DNA of 64,000 nucleotides from Fagopyrum homotropicum (Eukaryota > Streptophyta > Magnoliopsida > Caryophyllales > Polygonaceae), in the NCBI GenBank assembly GCA_033239125.1, contig BSWB01000008.1:14042001-14106000 (forward strand). Reading direction: 5' to 3'. The position numbers were made by a program, and so were the translations under genes. The notes beneath the pieces are model-generated. The model ran no database searches, was not told where the DNA came from, and saw nothing but the letters and a program-made list of their open reading frames with translations. Positions within the stretch are counted from its first letter, which is position 1. Each line of letters opens with the position of its first letter. Shown piece after piece: positions 10,587 through 22,054 of this stretch.

Positions 10587-12412
10587 TGTTACGCTAAAAA
10601 GTGTGTACGCAATAAGCCTTAAATTTATACTCGTTATAATTATCCTACTTCTAGCGCACCCGCAGTGTACGGGACGTATGTAGCAAGATAAGTATTCCAA
10701 GGTCGAACACAAAGACTAAGGTGAAATCGAATTAAGTTGTGATTGAATTTAGCAAGATCTAAGTCTAAAGAAAAGGATGCAAATAAAGGAAGAAAATCTC
10801 AATTGTTTTGGTTGTTTTTAGGTGATCACTTCAAAGATCAAATGCGTGCAAACAATCAATCAAACTAAGTCGGAAAATTGGCACAAATAAACAAATCGAA
10901 CAAGATGTTGATCAAGAGAAAGGGAAGACGGATTCTAGGGGTTGGAAATTCCGGTTATGGCATAAAACTCAAGTTATCTATTCATTCTTTGGATTGATTA
11001 TGATATGTTGGGATTAAGTGTTCCTAAAATGGGATCAATTACCGGGTAAGTCTCATGATCCAACTAACCCACACCTAAGGTCTCATTACCGGTTAAGTCT
11101 CTAAGAACCTAAGGGTAGGAATTTAACACAAACCGGATTGTTTAATTAGGGATCTAACCTATCCTCACCGGGTAAGTCTCGGAAAGGGAAGTCCTAATCA
11201 ACTATCCTAGCACATTTAATCCAATGGCGGCTTATTAGGCTCATCATTACCTAAGGTTTTGCTATTTTAGATTCTAAGGGCAAGGATTACCGGGTAAGTC
11301 TCTCCTAACACTTAGTCGCTACACTAGGACACCCTAGGGTAGGTTAAACTCAGCAAAAACTTAGGGTTTCAACAATTTTATGAACCTAAGGTAAGATCCT
11401 TCGAACCAAGAAGAACCACGGTTTGTTCTACAGAAACCACGACCGTGGTTCTTCAAGAACTACCCGTGATTCCTAACAGTAGCTACGTTCATAAACAAAA
11501 TCATCCAAAGGTAAATCTAAGTTCGTCCTATCATAGATCTAGCCATAACCATCCTTTCCTTACCCTAGAATCACATCAATCTAGCCTACAACATTCATAT
11601 TAGAACTCAAAACAAACAAGCATAGATTCATAACCTCCATTGCAAGAAAATGAGGGAAAGAAGATGAACAAATGAACTTCAAACACAATCTAAATCTGAA
11701 GATGAAATTAGAACGACTTACAACCCTTCCAAAGGAAGGTTCAAGAGTTCAAAAACTTCTAGAAATAAATCCGAAAATACAAGAGCTAAGTGTGTCTTCT
11801 CCTCTCCTCTTCAATGGCAATGGCTCCTTCCTTCTTCTTCTTGCACTCTCCTTCCTAGAAAAAGTCCTTCTTCTTCTTGGAATATATTTTGTCAAAGAAA
11901 AATGGAGAATATGTGAGCTGCTCTCCAACTACCCAAATCCCAGCTGCCTCTAACAACTATCAAGGACCACTTTTATAACCAATTTCTTCATGAGCTGGCC
12001 ATGAGAGTCGTGGCACAGCTGTCACGAGAATCTGGCAAAATCCACGGTCATTTCCACGGCCGTGGTTCTTCAAGAAACCGTGATTTTGTGCAGAAACTTT
12101 GTTTTGGATCAATAGGCTGTGGTTTGGTGCGTGGTCTGTGTTGGCAAGGTTCCTTGAGTCCTTCTTAGCCCTTGCCTTGCGTTCTAATGAGTTTGGAAAC
12201 GTGTCCTCTAAATGAGCGACCCTCAAACGCGTCGTTTGGCCTCGAAACTTCCCGAAATACCTACAAAACGCACACAAGTCCGTGTAGACGTCTATCTCGA
12301 CAAAATACATGTTTTGAGTGCAAAACGTATTGGACTAGTGCTAGATAATGCATGATTGAGCGAGAATTCTACCTAAATGTGCACCTAAAATATGCTATAA
12401 ATCGTGTTATCA
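10587..12412 (-). repeat. 3' LTR of C
   Basis: It runs TGATAACACG to TTTAGCGTAACA on the minus strand, 1826 bp. TATA-like TATAAAA is at 11971-11977 (minus). A dyad unit (CCACGGCCGTGG at 12054-12065 with half sites either side) sits about 65-110 bp upstream of the TATA, and the stem-loop at 11413-11472 lies in the transcribed part. Confidence 0.95.
11413..11472 (-). other. Palindrome-loop hairpin in C LTR
   Basis: Sense (minus) order: outer arm GAATCACGG, inner arm GTTCT, loop with CCACGGTCGTGG, inner arm AGAAC, outer arm CCGTGGTTC. The nine outer pairs include one T-G wobble. The half sites are exactly symmetric about the central palindrome: CACGG at 11417-11421 and CCGTG at 11464-11468, centre 11442.5. 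The same hairpin is in the 5' LTR near 20790-20850. Confidence 0.75.
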
Positions 12413-12427
12413 AAATACCCCATACTT
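12413..12427 (-). other. Polypurine tract of C
   Basis: AAGTATGGGGTATTT on the minus strand abuts the LTR start TGATAACACG. B has the same tract at 49819-49833. Confidence 0.85.
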
Positions 12428-13648
12428 AAGGTTTGCTCGTCCCCGAGCAAATTCCCAACTATAGACTAAGAGATGACATGATTTATGTATGCAGAAAAAT
12501 GGCGAAAATCTTTTTGGTTTTGTGCTTCTACTATTGGATCACCTTCATAGTCATGATCATTGGCAATTGGATAAGCAATTATGTATCAAACAATAATAAG
12601 GGCATGGAAAGACAATTGTACTTAACTCAAAAGCATGCATGAGATGGGAGGACGGAGATGTCAAGAAGATCAAGAGTCTATCCAATCTAGATTACTAAGT
12701 CTTACAAACATGCAAGTAGGTCATAAGGGCTTGTGACATAAAAGGCTAAGAAACGTTTCAATTGGGGAGGGGAATTTTCTAGGTATGTGATGCTAATCCG
12801 GGAATGGAACTAACTTCACTTCCTTGTCCTCGATCAACTTCCCCCAAGTGCATATTTTTCCCTATCTTGCTTTCTTTTCTTTTTCTTTAACTCATTTTTG
12901 AGACAATGGCATTGGTGTACAATAGCCGAAACCTCGGTGATTAGCCATCCTCGGGCTTTTTCTCTTTTTCGAGGTGCATCCACACCGGGCACACATACCA
13001 AAGCTCGTTAGGGCTATTGGCTCATTTGACTTTGGCAAGGCACCAACACCCGATTATGTGAAGTGTACCGAGTTACTTGTCATTTAAACCAACGCCCCCA
13101 AACCTATTTTGGCTACACTTCCACAATAATTTCAGCATTCCATTCACAACATTCTTTTCATTACATCTTCACCCCGCACTTGCTTTTTACACATTCAAAC
13201 ATACTAGCATGCTCCTATTCCCGGATGGGTTTTAAAAGGAGGTCAAATTTTATATCAATTGAGGTGCTCAAGCGATCATGATCAAGATGAGAAGTAGAGA
13301 AAGATGAAATGCCTTATTCATTCCTAGATGGTATGCAAGAACTGTCATGTAATTTCGATTTTCAATACTCAATCCATTCTAGGCAATCATCATGATCTCA
13401 AGTCATTCATGGAATTCAAGAGAAGTAGTTCAAGTCCACATATGCATTTATCAATTCAACACATAAGGCCATTCATAGCCAATCACAAGACAAGTTTCAT
13501 CATTAGGATCATATCCAAGCCTAGAAAGCACAAAATTTTTTTTAAATTTTCTGGTTTTTATGGAATTTTCGATTTAAGTATGTACAATGCAAGATATGTG
13601 CAAATATTAACCTATCCTAGATGCTCATCATGCAAAGGATCATGCAAA
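12428..13648 (-). other. C 3' untranslated region
   Basis: About 1.2 kb without a credible gene between HP2 and the PPT. A stretch near 12990-13085 (minus: GTAACTCGGTACACTTCACA and following) matches the 3' UTR of B at 42876-42883 plus 49183 onward, which shows that B and C are related and helped to place the copia E insertion. Nothing else was recognised. Confidence 0.7.
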
Positions 13649-13686
13649 CCCCACCCCATACTTAGAAACACATTGTCCCCAATGTG
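13649..13686 (-). other. HP2 hairpin and G-rich tract of C
   Basis: The hairpin CACATTG / GGGA / CAATGTG is at 13669-13686 (minus). The PPT-like AAGTATGGGGTGGGG follows at 13663-13649. Confidence 0.78.
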
Positions 13687-14017
13687 GTATTCAAGTAAAG
13701 AGAGTGAAAGAAGGTTCTCACAATGTAAAATGGTTTTCTTCGGTATTTGGGAATTCCTAAGAGGATTGATGTTGGATGATCCTTTCAACCATGGTAGGGA
13801 GCTCTAAGCATCCTTCAAGCTTTGAAACCCGCGCTAGGCACCGCTAGCCGTCCAAGTTCCGCGTCCGCTCCACCCATGATTAGTGAGGGTTTCATCATCA
13901 TCATTTCCAAGAAAGGTTTCCAATGCCACTAATGTTCTAGCACACATAAAATAGACAAAACACACAAAGCACACAAAAACAGAAAAATCTAAGCTAAAAT
14001 GAAGAAAAAATGTTACC

Positions 14018-14035
14018 GATGGGTTGCCTCCCACC
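14018..14035 (-). other. HP1 hairpin of C
   Basis: Sense GGTGGG / AGGCAA / CCCATC, with a G-T wobble in the stem, about 45 nt after the pol stop at 14080. GCGCTT precedes it, as in A and B. Confidence 0.78.
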
Positions 14036-14079
14036 AAGCGCTTCTTTAAGGTCATTAGCTTGACCAAGCTCGGGAGCGT

Positions 14080-15780
14080 CTATGCAAGGTGAGGCGGGGC
14101 GATCATGTCTATTGGGGCTCCCGGAATGTACTTCTTCAAGCGATGCCCATTCACTTTGAAATCTCCACAATGCTCCCCTCCTATCTCAATAGCTCCATGG
14201 GGAAAGATCTTCTTTACCACATACGGCCCGGTCCATCTCGATTTGAGCTTTCCGGGGAAAAGCCTTAGCCTCGAGTTGAAGAGAAGGACAAGATCTCCTT
14301 CACTCAACTCCTTTTGAATGATCCTCTTGTCATGCCACCTTTTGGTTCTCTCCTTGTAAATCCGGGCATTCTCATAAGCTTCCAACCGGAGCTCCTCAAG
14401 GGCATTGATATCAAGCAATCTCTTCTCTCCCGCCTCCTTGAGGTCAAAATTTAGCCACTTAATGGCCCAATAAGCTCGATGCTCCATTTCCATCGGAAGA
14501 TGGCAAGACTTGCCATAGACCAATTTGTAGGGAGTGGTGCCAATAGGTGTCTTGAAGGCGGTTCTATATGCCCATAGTGCGTCATTGAGCTTCATGGCCC
14601 AATCCTTCCTTGTCCTAGACACCGTCTTCTCGAGTATGGCCTTGATCTCACGGTTGGAGATCTCCACTTGACCACTAGTTTGGGGGTGGTAGGGTGTGGC
14701 CACTTTATGAGTCACCCCATACTTGGCCAAAAGTGCTCCAAAATTCCTATTTGTGAAGTGCTTCCCTCCATCACTAATGATCACCCTTGGTGTTCCAAAC
14801 CTAGGGAAGATCACTCGGTTGAAGAACCGCACCACCACCTTGGCATCATTCGTAGGAGAGGCGATGGCCTCTACCCATCTTGACACATAGTCCACCGCCA
14901 ATAGGATGAATAGATTGCCACATGAAGAAGGGAATGGTCCCATGAAATCTACACCCCACACATCAAAAATCTCAACTTCTTGGATGTTGTTCAAGGGCAT
15001 TTCATTCCTCCTTGAGATGTTCCCCGTTCTTTGGCAAGCATCACATGCCGCTACAAAACCTTGCACATCTCTAAACAAGTTAGGCCAATAAAAACCGGAT
15101 TGCAATACCTTGGCACACGTTTTCTGTGAGCTAGCATGGCCTCCACATGGTAGGGAGTGACAATGCCGGATCACACTCTCCATTTCGTCTTCGGGTATGC
15201 ATCTCCTAAGCACCCCATCCGGGCTTCTCTTGAATAGAAGTGGCTTGCTCCAATAGTAATGCCTTACATCGTTGAAGAACTTCTTCCTTTGTGCATACGT
15301 TAGTCCGGGAGGCACTTCCTCACACACCAAGTAATTCACAATGTCGGCATACCATGGCTCACTTCCTCTAGCCACTTGGAACAAGCACTCTTCCACCATT
15401 TGCAATTGTTCATCCCGGAACGAATCATCTATCGGAATGTTGTCTTTCCCAAGCTCCAATGGTGGGAGTCTACTAAGGTGATCCGCCATCGAGTTCTCGG
15501 ATCCCTTCTTATCTCTTATCTCCAAATCAAACTCTTGAAGAAGAAGGATCCACCGAATCAACCTTGGCTTGGCATCCTTCTTTGTAAGTAGATAACGGAT
15601 CGCCGCATGATCCGTGTAAACTATGACCTTCGCTCCAACAAGGTACGAGCGGAACTTCTCAAATGCATACACTACCGCTAACAACTCCTTCTCGGTAGTA
15701 GTATAATTGAGTTGGGCATCGTCTAGCGTCTTGCTAGCATAGTAAATAGCATGAGTGCGCCCTTCTTTCCTTTGCCCCAA
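14080..15780 (-). pseudogene. C pol: RNase H remainder and integrase (split by frameshift)
   Basis: This is the C-terminal part of the C polyprotein, in another frame from gag-RT. It starts with RNase H (EGRTHAIYYASKTLDDAQ, then YTDHAAIRYLLTKKDAKPRL). The integrase zinc finger follows (HCHSLPCGGH and CAACDACQ, about residues 209-250), then the core with DVWGVDFMGPF (first Asp), VIISDGGKHF (second Asp, where a DRG motif is usual) and QTSGQVEISNREIK (Glu). A GPY-like C-terminal module (SRWTGPYVVKKIFPHGAIE) ends the protein. It is intact apart from the 1-nt loss near 15765 that separates it from the upstream frame; without that loss the integrase would be co-translated. Confidence 0.92.
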
Positions 15781-18700
15781 AAGGCCCCAATGGCCACATC
15801 ACTTGCATCGCACATGATCTCAAACGGTAAACTCCAATCCGGAGGTTGCATGATGGGTGCGGAGATCAAGGCGTTCTTCAACCTACAAAATGCTTCAAGA
15901 CAATCTTTGGAAAACAGAAAATCAACATCTTTCATTAGTAGGTTAGTGAGAGGCTTAGAAATTTTAGAGAAATCTTGAATAAACCTCCGGTAAAAACCGG
16001 CATGCCCTAAGAAACTCCTTACCCCCTTCACCGAGGTAGGTGGTGGCAACTTCTCTATTGTTTCAATCTTATCCCTATCAACCTCAATGCCACGGTTAGA
16101 CACCAAGTGTCCTAACACAATACCTTCACTTACCATGAAGTGGCATTTTTCCCAATTTAAGACAAGATTTGTCTCTTCACATCTTTGCAACACTAATGAC
16201 AAATTAGCCAAGCAATCATCGAAAGAAGAACCATAAACAGAGAAATCATCCATGAACACTTCCATGATATTTTCTATGTATTCCGAAAAGATGGCCATCA
16301 TACACCTTTGAAAGGTTGCGGGTGCATTACACAACCCAAATGGCATTCTCCTATATGCAAATGTACCCCATGGACATGTAAAAGTTGTTTTCTCTTGGTC
16401 ATCGGGGTGGATAGGGATTTGAAAGAATCCACTATATCCATCTAAATAGCAAAAATGAGAGTGTTGAGCTAACCTTTCTAGCATTTGGTCAATGAAGGGG
16501 AGAGGGAAATGATCTTTCCTAGAGGCCATGTTTAACTTCCTATAATCTATGCACATCCTCCATCCCGTGACCGTCCTAGTTGGTATTAGTTCATTGTTCT
16601 CATTAGTTACTACCGTCATTCCACCCTTCTTAGGTACTACATGAACGGGACTAACCCACTTACTATCCGAGATAGGGTAGATAATCCCCGCATCTAGCAA
16701 CTTAATGATTTCCTTTTTGACCACCTCTTTCATTATAGGATTCAATCTTCTTTGATGTTCTATAGAGGGTTTGTGGTTATCTTCCATCATTATCTTATGC
16801 ATGCACAAAGATGGCTTAATGCCAACCAAATCATCAATAGTGTATCCAATGGCTTTCCTATGCAATCTTAGTTCATGCAGCAATTTAGCAAGTTCATCAT
16901 CACTCAAGCATGCATTAACAATCACAGGATATGTAGAATTATCACCAAGGAATGCATACTTTAAATGAGAGGGGAGGGGTTTGAGTTCAAGTGAGGGAGG
17001 ACCTTTATCGGTTGAAGACGATCCAAATAAGATTGGATGAGATGAATCCAAGGCAAAAGAAGACTCTCCTTGGCTCCTAGAAGCTTGATCACCATCAAGA
17101 GTTGATTCAGGAGAAACCACGGTTGGAAACACGGCTTGTTCATCTTCCACGGCCGTGGTTCTTGCCAAGCTTGCTTCTCGGAGTTGTCCAGAGAGTTTGA
17201 CGGCCGTGGAACCTATATCTCGACCGTGGAATTTGCAGCTGTTCACAATTTCTTCATGGCTCCCAAATCCAACTCTTGGCTCCTCTTCCAAAGCCTCCAA
17301 GGCCTTTATCTCTTCATTGCATTCCTCCTCAATGTCCTCCTCCATCATACTCAAGGTAAGAACCTTCTCCAAGGGGTCCTTGATCAAAATCGAGCTTACA
17401 ACTTCTCTAGATTCTTCTTGCTCGATTATGTTGAAGATATCTTCATCAAGGGTTGGCCCTTTCATCATTGTGGACATCTTGAACTTGATGCTCTCCTCTC
17501 CAATGTTGAAGGAGAGAGTCCCGTTCTTGCAATCCACCAAGCATCCGGAAGTGGCTAGGAAGGGCCTTCCTAGAATGATAGGAACCGGATAGTCCGCCGG
17601 AATGTCCAACACTACAAAGTCGATGGGTACATAGAATCCTCCCAATTGCACCGGAATGTCCTCTAGAATCCCAACCGGATGAGTAATAGAGCGGTCCGCC
17701 ATATAGAGGGTCATCTTGACCGGCTTCGGCTCTCCTAGCCCAACCTTGTTGCTAAGTGCAAGCGGTATGATGCTTACACTTGCCCCAAGATCACAAAGGG
17801 TCTCGTACTTCACGTCTCCTACTCCAATTGGAACGCAAAAAGAGCCCGGATCTCTTAGCTTGGGAGGAATTTCCTCCTTCATCGTTTGGATCAACTCCGA
17901 GGATCTCTTGGTCATCCTTATCTCCCCATACTCCTCCAACTTCCTCTTGTTGGAGAGTATTTCTTTCAAAAACTTCCCGTATGCCGGCATTCCTAAGATG
18001 GCATCCATGAACGGAATGTTAATATGTAACTTGGACATTAGTTCAAGGAACTTACCAAAGTGATTGTCCAAACGTGCTCTCGCTCTTGATTGTGGGAAAG
18101 GTAGTGGCGGCTTGTATGGAGGCGGTGCCACATAAGTTGGCTCTACATCCTTGCTTTTCCCTCCATCATCTTGCTTTCTTCCCTCTTCTACCACTATTTG
18201 CTTTCCTTTAGTTTGGTCCTTGGGCAAAGGATCCTTCATGCTCAACCCACTCCTTGTTGTGATGGCCAACACTTGGCCTCTTGGGTTGTCTTCGGTTCTT
18301 CCGGGAAGCTTCCCCGGATCTCTATGCGCTTCACCCGCCTTTTGAAAGACTTGTGCTTCCAAGACCTTTTGAGCCTTAGAGATTGAAGTCACGGTGCTCT
18401 CAAGTCCATTCAATCTTCCTAGCAATTGCTCAAACATGACTTCGGTTCTATCCTTGGTAGGTTGAGAAAAACCGGGCGGAGGTTCTTGTGAAGCTCTTTG
18501 TGGTGGAGTTGTACTTGTGGAAACGGGAGGGTTCAAGGCTCCATCCGGGTTAGAGTAAGAAAACCCGGGATGGTTATGGTTTGGCCGGTAATTGTTGAAT
18601 TGCCGGTTGTTGTTGAAATTTCTTGGGCCTTGGTAATTGTTGAAATTTCCCCTTCCCATATAATTCACATCTTCCTCTTTGGAAGACAAATTGGCTTGTG

Positions 18701-19823
18701 GAGGTGTTTGAGGAGTTGCTTGGCTCTTTAAGGTGGTAGTACACAACTCTCTCAAGGATTTCAACTCGTTGTTGATGGCGTCAAGCTTGAAGTTGCTCAT
18801 GGTGACTTCACTCACCTCATATGCTCCCGCCTTTCTTCCTTCACTCTTCCTATGAGAGTACTTTTCAATCACTAGAGCTTGCTTCTCCACAAACTCCCAA
18901 GCATCATCTACATGTTTCTCCATAAATGTCCCACCGGAAAGAGATTGAAGCTTGAATTGGCTATCTTCATCAAGCCCCTTGTAGTAGATCTCTAATAGCT
19001 CAATTTTCGGTATGCCATGGTGTGGGCAATCTAGGAGAAGGTCTTTGAATCTCTCCCAAGACTTGAACAAACTTTCTCTATCCCTCATCACAAAGGCATT
19101 GATCTTTCCCCTTAATTCGGTGGTCTTGGAAGGTGGGAAGAACTTGGTCAAGAACTCGGTTGTCATCTCCTCCCAAGTACCAACTCTCCCTTGTGGAATA
19201 GATTGGTACCAAGCCAAGGCTTTGTCCTTAAGAGAGAAGGAAAAGGCCCTTAGCTTATGGTTGTTGCTCTCCAATCTTGGTGGTCTAAGAGTCTCCATCA
19301 AAATCTCATAGTTCATCAAATGTTGGTGAGGAGACTCTCCTTCCATCCCTCCAAATTGATTATGCCGGATCATTTGAAGAACTTGAGGGCGGAGTTCATA
19401 GTTGTGGGTAGCGGGATCTCCTAGGTTCACACCCGGTCGGTGTGCTCTTTGTGCCGGATCCATACGCCTCCCTAGGGTTTGTGGCTCCTCAATAGCAATA
19501 GGAACGACCCTAACATTTGCCGCCGGCTGCGGTTGTGGTGGAGGAGGTGGAGGTTGTCGGCGATTAAGCTCCCCTTGTACAAGGGCTTGCCTAATCTCCT
19601 CAATCTCCCTCCTAGTTTCCTCTTGCCTCTCATTGGCAAGTCTCCTTTCTTCCTCCAAGAGTTCATCTCTTAGCCTTATTTGCTCCAAGGCTTCATCCAA
19701 TTCAGCTTGAAGATTTCTACCGGCCATCTCTTTCTCTTTTCGGATGTTCTTAGATCTAGATCGAAGGGTTTTCTCCGGTTCGGGATCGAATGGAGCTAAA
19801 TCCTTGCCACGAGATCTTCGCAT
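15723..19823 (-). CDS. gag-pol: C gag-pol polyprotein (gag, protease, RT, part of RNase H)
   Basis: This is a structural protein plus replication enzymes, starting at ATG 19823 (MRRSRGKDLAPFDPE); the open frame begins slightly earlier without ATG. Residues 30-75 form a charged coiled coil. The gag domain (about 150-300) has MRDRESLFKSWERFKDLLLD and QGRVGTWEEMTTEFLTKFFP. A region rich in Asn and Arg (about 385-430) occupies the place of a zinc knuckle, and no CCHC is seen. Protease DLGASVSIIPLA is near 675. RT runs from KWVSPVHVVPKKGGM (about 1060) through CYLDGYSGFFQIPI to the catalytic FMDDFSVYG (about 1195). The frame leaves RNase H at GAFWGKGKKG because of a 1-nt deletion. The family is Athila (Ty3/gypsy). 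It is the best-preserved polyprotein here and the likeliest recent source of activity in trans. Confidence 0.93.
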   Translation of the reverse strand: MRRSRGKDLAPFDPEPEKTLRSRSKNIRKEKEMAGRNLQAELDEALEQIRLRDELLEEERRLANERQEETRREIEEIRQALVQGELNRRQPPPPPPQPQPAANVRVVPIAIEEPQTLGRRMDPAQRAHRPGVNLGDPATHNYELRPQVLQMIRHNQFGGMEGESPHQHLMNYEILMETLRPPRLESNNHKLRAFSFSLKDKALAWYQSIPQGRVGTWEEMTTEFLTKFFPPSKTTELRGKINAFVMRDRESLFKSWERFKDLLLDCPHHGIPKIELLEIYYKGLDEDSQFKLQSLSGGTFMEKHVDDAWEFVEKQALVIEKYSHRKSEGRKAGAYEVSEVTMSNFKLDAINNELKSLRELCTTTLKSQATPQTPPQANLSSKEEDVNYMGRGNFNNYQGPRNFNNNRQFNNYRPNHNHPGFSYSNPDGALNPPVSTSTTPPQRASQEPPPGFSQPTKDRTEVMFEQLLGRLNGLESTVTSISKAQKVLEAQVFQKAGEAHRDPGKLPGRTEDNPRGQVLAITTRSGLSMKDPLPKDQTKGKQIVVEEGRKQDDGGKSKDVEPTYVAPPPYKPPLPFPQSRARARLDNHFGKFLELMSKLHINIPFMDAILGMPAYGKFLKEILSNKRKLEEYGEIRMTKRSSELIQTMKEEIPPKLRDPGSFCVPIGVGDVKYETLCDLGASVSIIPLALSNKVGLGEPKPVKMTLYMADRSITHPVGILEDIPVQLGGFYVPIDFVVLDIPADYPVPIILGRPFLATSGCLVDCKNGTLSFNIGEESIKFKMSTMMKGPTLDEDIFNIIEQEESREVVSSILIKDPLEKVLTLSMMEEDIEEECNEEIKALEALEEEPRVGFGSHEEIVNSCKFHGRDIGSTAVKLSGQLREASLARTTAVEDEQAVFPTVVSPESTLDGDQASRSQGESSFALDSSHPILFGSSSTDKGPPSLELKPLPSHLKYAFLGDNSTYPVIVNACLSDDELAKLLHELRLHRKAIGYTIDDLVGIKPSLCMHKIMMEDNHKPSIEHQRRLNPIMKEVVKKEIIKLLDAGIIYPISDSKWVSPVHVVPKKGGMTVVTNENNELIPTRTVTGWRMCIDYRKLNMASRKDHFPLPFIDQMLERLAQHSHFCYLDGYSGFFQIPIHPDDQEKTTFTCPWGTFAYRRMPFGLCNAPATFQRCMMAIFSEYIENIMEVFMDDFSVYGSSFDDCLANLSLVLQRCEETNLVLNWEKCHFMVSEGIVLGHLVSNRGIEVDRDKIETIEKLPPPTSVKGVRSFLGHAGFYRRFIQDFSKISKPLTNLLMKDVDFLFSKDCLEAFCRLKNALISAPIMQPPDWSLPFEIMCDASDVAIGAFWGKGKKGALMLFTMLARR
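17117..17237. repeat. CCACGGCCGTGG sites inside C pol coding sequence
   Basis: In the variable linker between protease and RT: half sites near 17118 and 17134, the full dyad CCACGGCCGTGG at about 17147-17158, then ACGGCCGTGGAA near 17201 and ACCGTGGAA near 17223. They are read in frame (STAVK and TTAVE come from the dyads). The same motif is in the LTR of C and in the equivalent linker of B. Confidence 0.85.
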
Positions 19824-19941
19824 ACACCTAAAGAGCAATAGATGTCCTGAAAAGCAAAGACAAAAACCAAAAAGAGATCAAAAGAAACAAGAAGGATCTA
19901 CACTAGAAACAATCACAAAATAGACTCAATCTAGACCTAGT

Positions 19942-19958
19942 CCCCGGCAACAGCGCCA
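19942..19958 (-). other. Primer-binding site of C
   Basis: TGGCGCTGTTGCCGGGG on the minus strand, 5 nt after the 5' LTR. It differs by one base from the PBS of A, A' and B. PBSs of this form in Athila/Tat elements are usually assigned to tRNA-Asp. Confidence 0.85.
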
Positions 19959-19963
19959 AAACT

Positions 19964-21790
19964 TGTTACGCTAAAAAGTGTGTACGCAATAAGCCTTAAA
20001 TTTATACTCGTTATAATTATCCTACTTCTAGCGCACCCGCAGTGTACGGGACGTATGTAGCAAGATAAGTATTCCAAGGTCGAACACAAAGACTAAGGTG
20101 AAATCGAATTAAGTTGTGATTGAATTTAGCAAGATCTAAGTCTAAAGAAAAGGATGCAAATAAAGGAAGAAAATCTCAATTGTTTTGGTTGTTTTTAGGT
20201 GATCACTTCAAAGATCAAATGCGTGCAAACATTCAATCAAACTAAGTCGGAAAATTGGCACAAATAAACAAATCGAACAAGATGTTGATCAAGAGAAAGG
20301 GAAGACGGATTCTAGGGGTTGGAAATTCCGGTTATGGCATAAAACTCAAGTTATCTATTCATTCTTTGGATTGATTATGATATGTTGGGATTAAGTGTTC
20401 CTAAAATGGGATCAATTACCGGGTAAGTCTCATGATCCAACTAACCCACACCTAAGGTCTCATTACCGGTTAAGTCTCTAAGAACCTAAGGGTAGGAATT
20501 TAACACAAACCGGATTGTTTAATTAGGGATCTAACCTATCCTCACCGGGTAAGTCTCAGAAAGGGAAGTCCTAATCAACTATCCTAGCACATTTAATCCA
20601 ATGGCGGCTTATTAGGCTCATCATTACCTAAGGTTTTGCTATTTTAGATTCTAAGGGCAAGGATTACCGGGTAAGTCTCTCCTAACACTTAGTCGCTACA
20701 CTAGGACACCCTAGGGTAGGTTAAACTCAGCAAAAACTTAGGGTTTCAACAATTTTATGAACCTAACGTAAGATCCTTCGAACCAAGAAGAACCACGGTT
20801 TGTTCTACAAAAACCACGACCGTGGTTCTTCAAGAACTACCCGTGATTCCTAACAGTAGCTACGTTCATAAACAAAATCATCCAAAGGTAAATCTAAGTT
20901 CGTCCTATCATAGATCTAGCCATAACCATCCTTTCCTTACCCTAGAATCACATCAATCTAGCCTACAACATTCATATTAGAACTCAAAACAAACAAGCAT
21001 AGATTCATAACCTCCATTGCAAGAAAATGAGGGAAAGAAGATGAACAAATGAACTTCAAACACAATCTAAATCTGAAGATGAAATTAGAACGACTTACAA
21101 CCCTTCCAAAGGAAGGTTCAAGAGTTCAAAAACTTCTAGAAATAAATCCGAAAATACAAGAGCTAAGTGTGTCTTCTCCTCTCCTCTTCAATGGCAATGG
21201 CTCCTTCCTTCTTCTTCTTGCACTCTCCTTCCTAGAAAAAGTCCTTCTTCTTCTTGGAATATATTTTGTCAAAGAAAAATGGAGAATATGTGAGCTGCTC
21301 TCCAACTACCCAAATCCCAGCTGCCTCTAACAACTATCAAGGACCACTTTTATAACCAATTTCTTCATGAGCTGGCCATGAGAGTCGTGGCACAGCTGTC
21401 ACGAGAATCTGGCAAAATCCACGGTCATTTCCACGGCCGTGGTTCTTCAGGAAACCATGATTCTGTGCAGAAACTTTGTTTTGGATCAATAGGCTGTGGT
21501 TTGGTGCGTGGTCTGTGTTGGCAAGGTTCCTTGAGTCCTTCTTAGCCCTTGCCTTGCGTTCTAATGAGTTTGGAAACGTGTCCTCTAAATGAGCGACCCT
21601 CAAACGCGTCGTTTGGCCTCAAAACTTCCCGAAATACCTACAAAACGCACACAAGTCCGTGTAGACGTCTATCTCGACAAAATACATGTTTTGAGTGCAA
21701 AACGTATTGGACTAGTGCTAGATAATGCATGATTGAGCGAGAATTCTACCTAAATGTGCACCTAAAACTATGCTATAAATCGTGTTATCA
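19964..21790 (-). repeat. 5' LTR of C
   Basis: 1827 bp, nearly identical to 10587-12412. It carries the same TATA, U3 dyad unit and palindrome-loop hairpin. It is followed by the TSD AGCGA. Confidence 0.95.
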
Positions 21791-22054
21791 AGCGACCTTG
21801 TTTTCCTCTTTGTGTCCACATAAGACACTCATGAGGATCTTGGAAATCAACCTCAAACTGGGGTGAGTGAGTTTGTTGGAGTACTCACCCCCAACATGGA
21901 ACTCCGACCCGGTAACTCCTCGCCAAAACTCACATAGGTCCGGGGCCGGGACTGGATCCCACCAGTTCTCAGAGGGGTTTAGAGTCACCCCAAAAGCCTC
22001 CCGTAAATCATTGTAGTCAAGCGTGTACTTCACCTTGTTGAACTTGAAGGTGAG
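21791..22054 (-). pseudogene. Athila extra ORF, middle part (A)
   Basis: Minus-strand frame KVKYTLDYNDLREAFGVTLN, then WDPVPAPDLCEFWRGVTGSE and KILMSVLCGHKEENKVA, cut by C at 21791 and by solo LTR B1 at 22054. It is collinear with A' 32208-32850 and D 63423-63919. The reading frame itself is undamaged in this part. Confidence 0.82.

Larger units (their letters stand above)
10587..21790 (-). mobile_element. Athila-type LTR retrotransposon C, nearly intact
   Basis: This is a complete 11.2-kb element on the minus strand, with LTRs 19964-21790 (5') and 10587-12412 (3'), PBS 19942-19958, PPT 12413-12427 and a perfect TSD AGCGA (10582-10586, 21791-21795). The two LTRs show about nine substitutions and a 1-nt indel by eye over 1.83 kb, so the insertion is recent. 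gag-pol is open apart from one frameshift in RNase H. No extra ORF follows pol; HP1 and HP2 are separated by only about 330 bp. Confidence 0.95.

Noticed and set aside
11672..11953. 93-codon ORF, identical copy at 21049-21330
   Set aside because: It lies in both LTRs of C; the duplication is explained by the LTR pair and the peptide has no domain.
14680..19710. Many plus-strand ORFs opposite C gag-pol
   Set aside because: Shadows of the minus-strand polyprotein; no domains.
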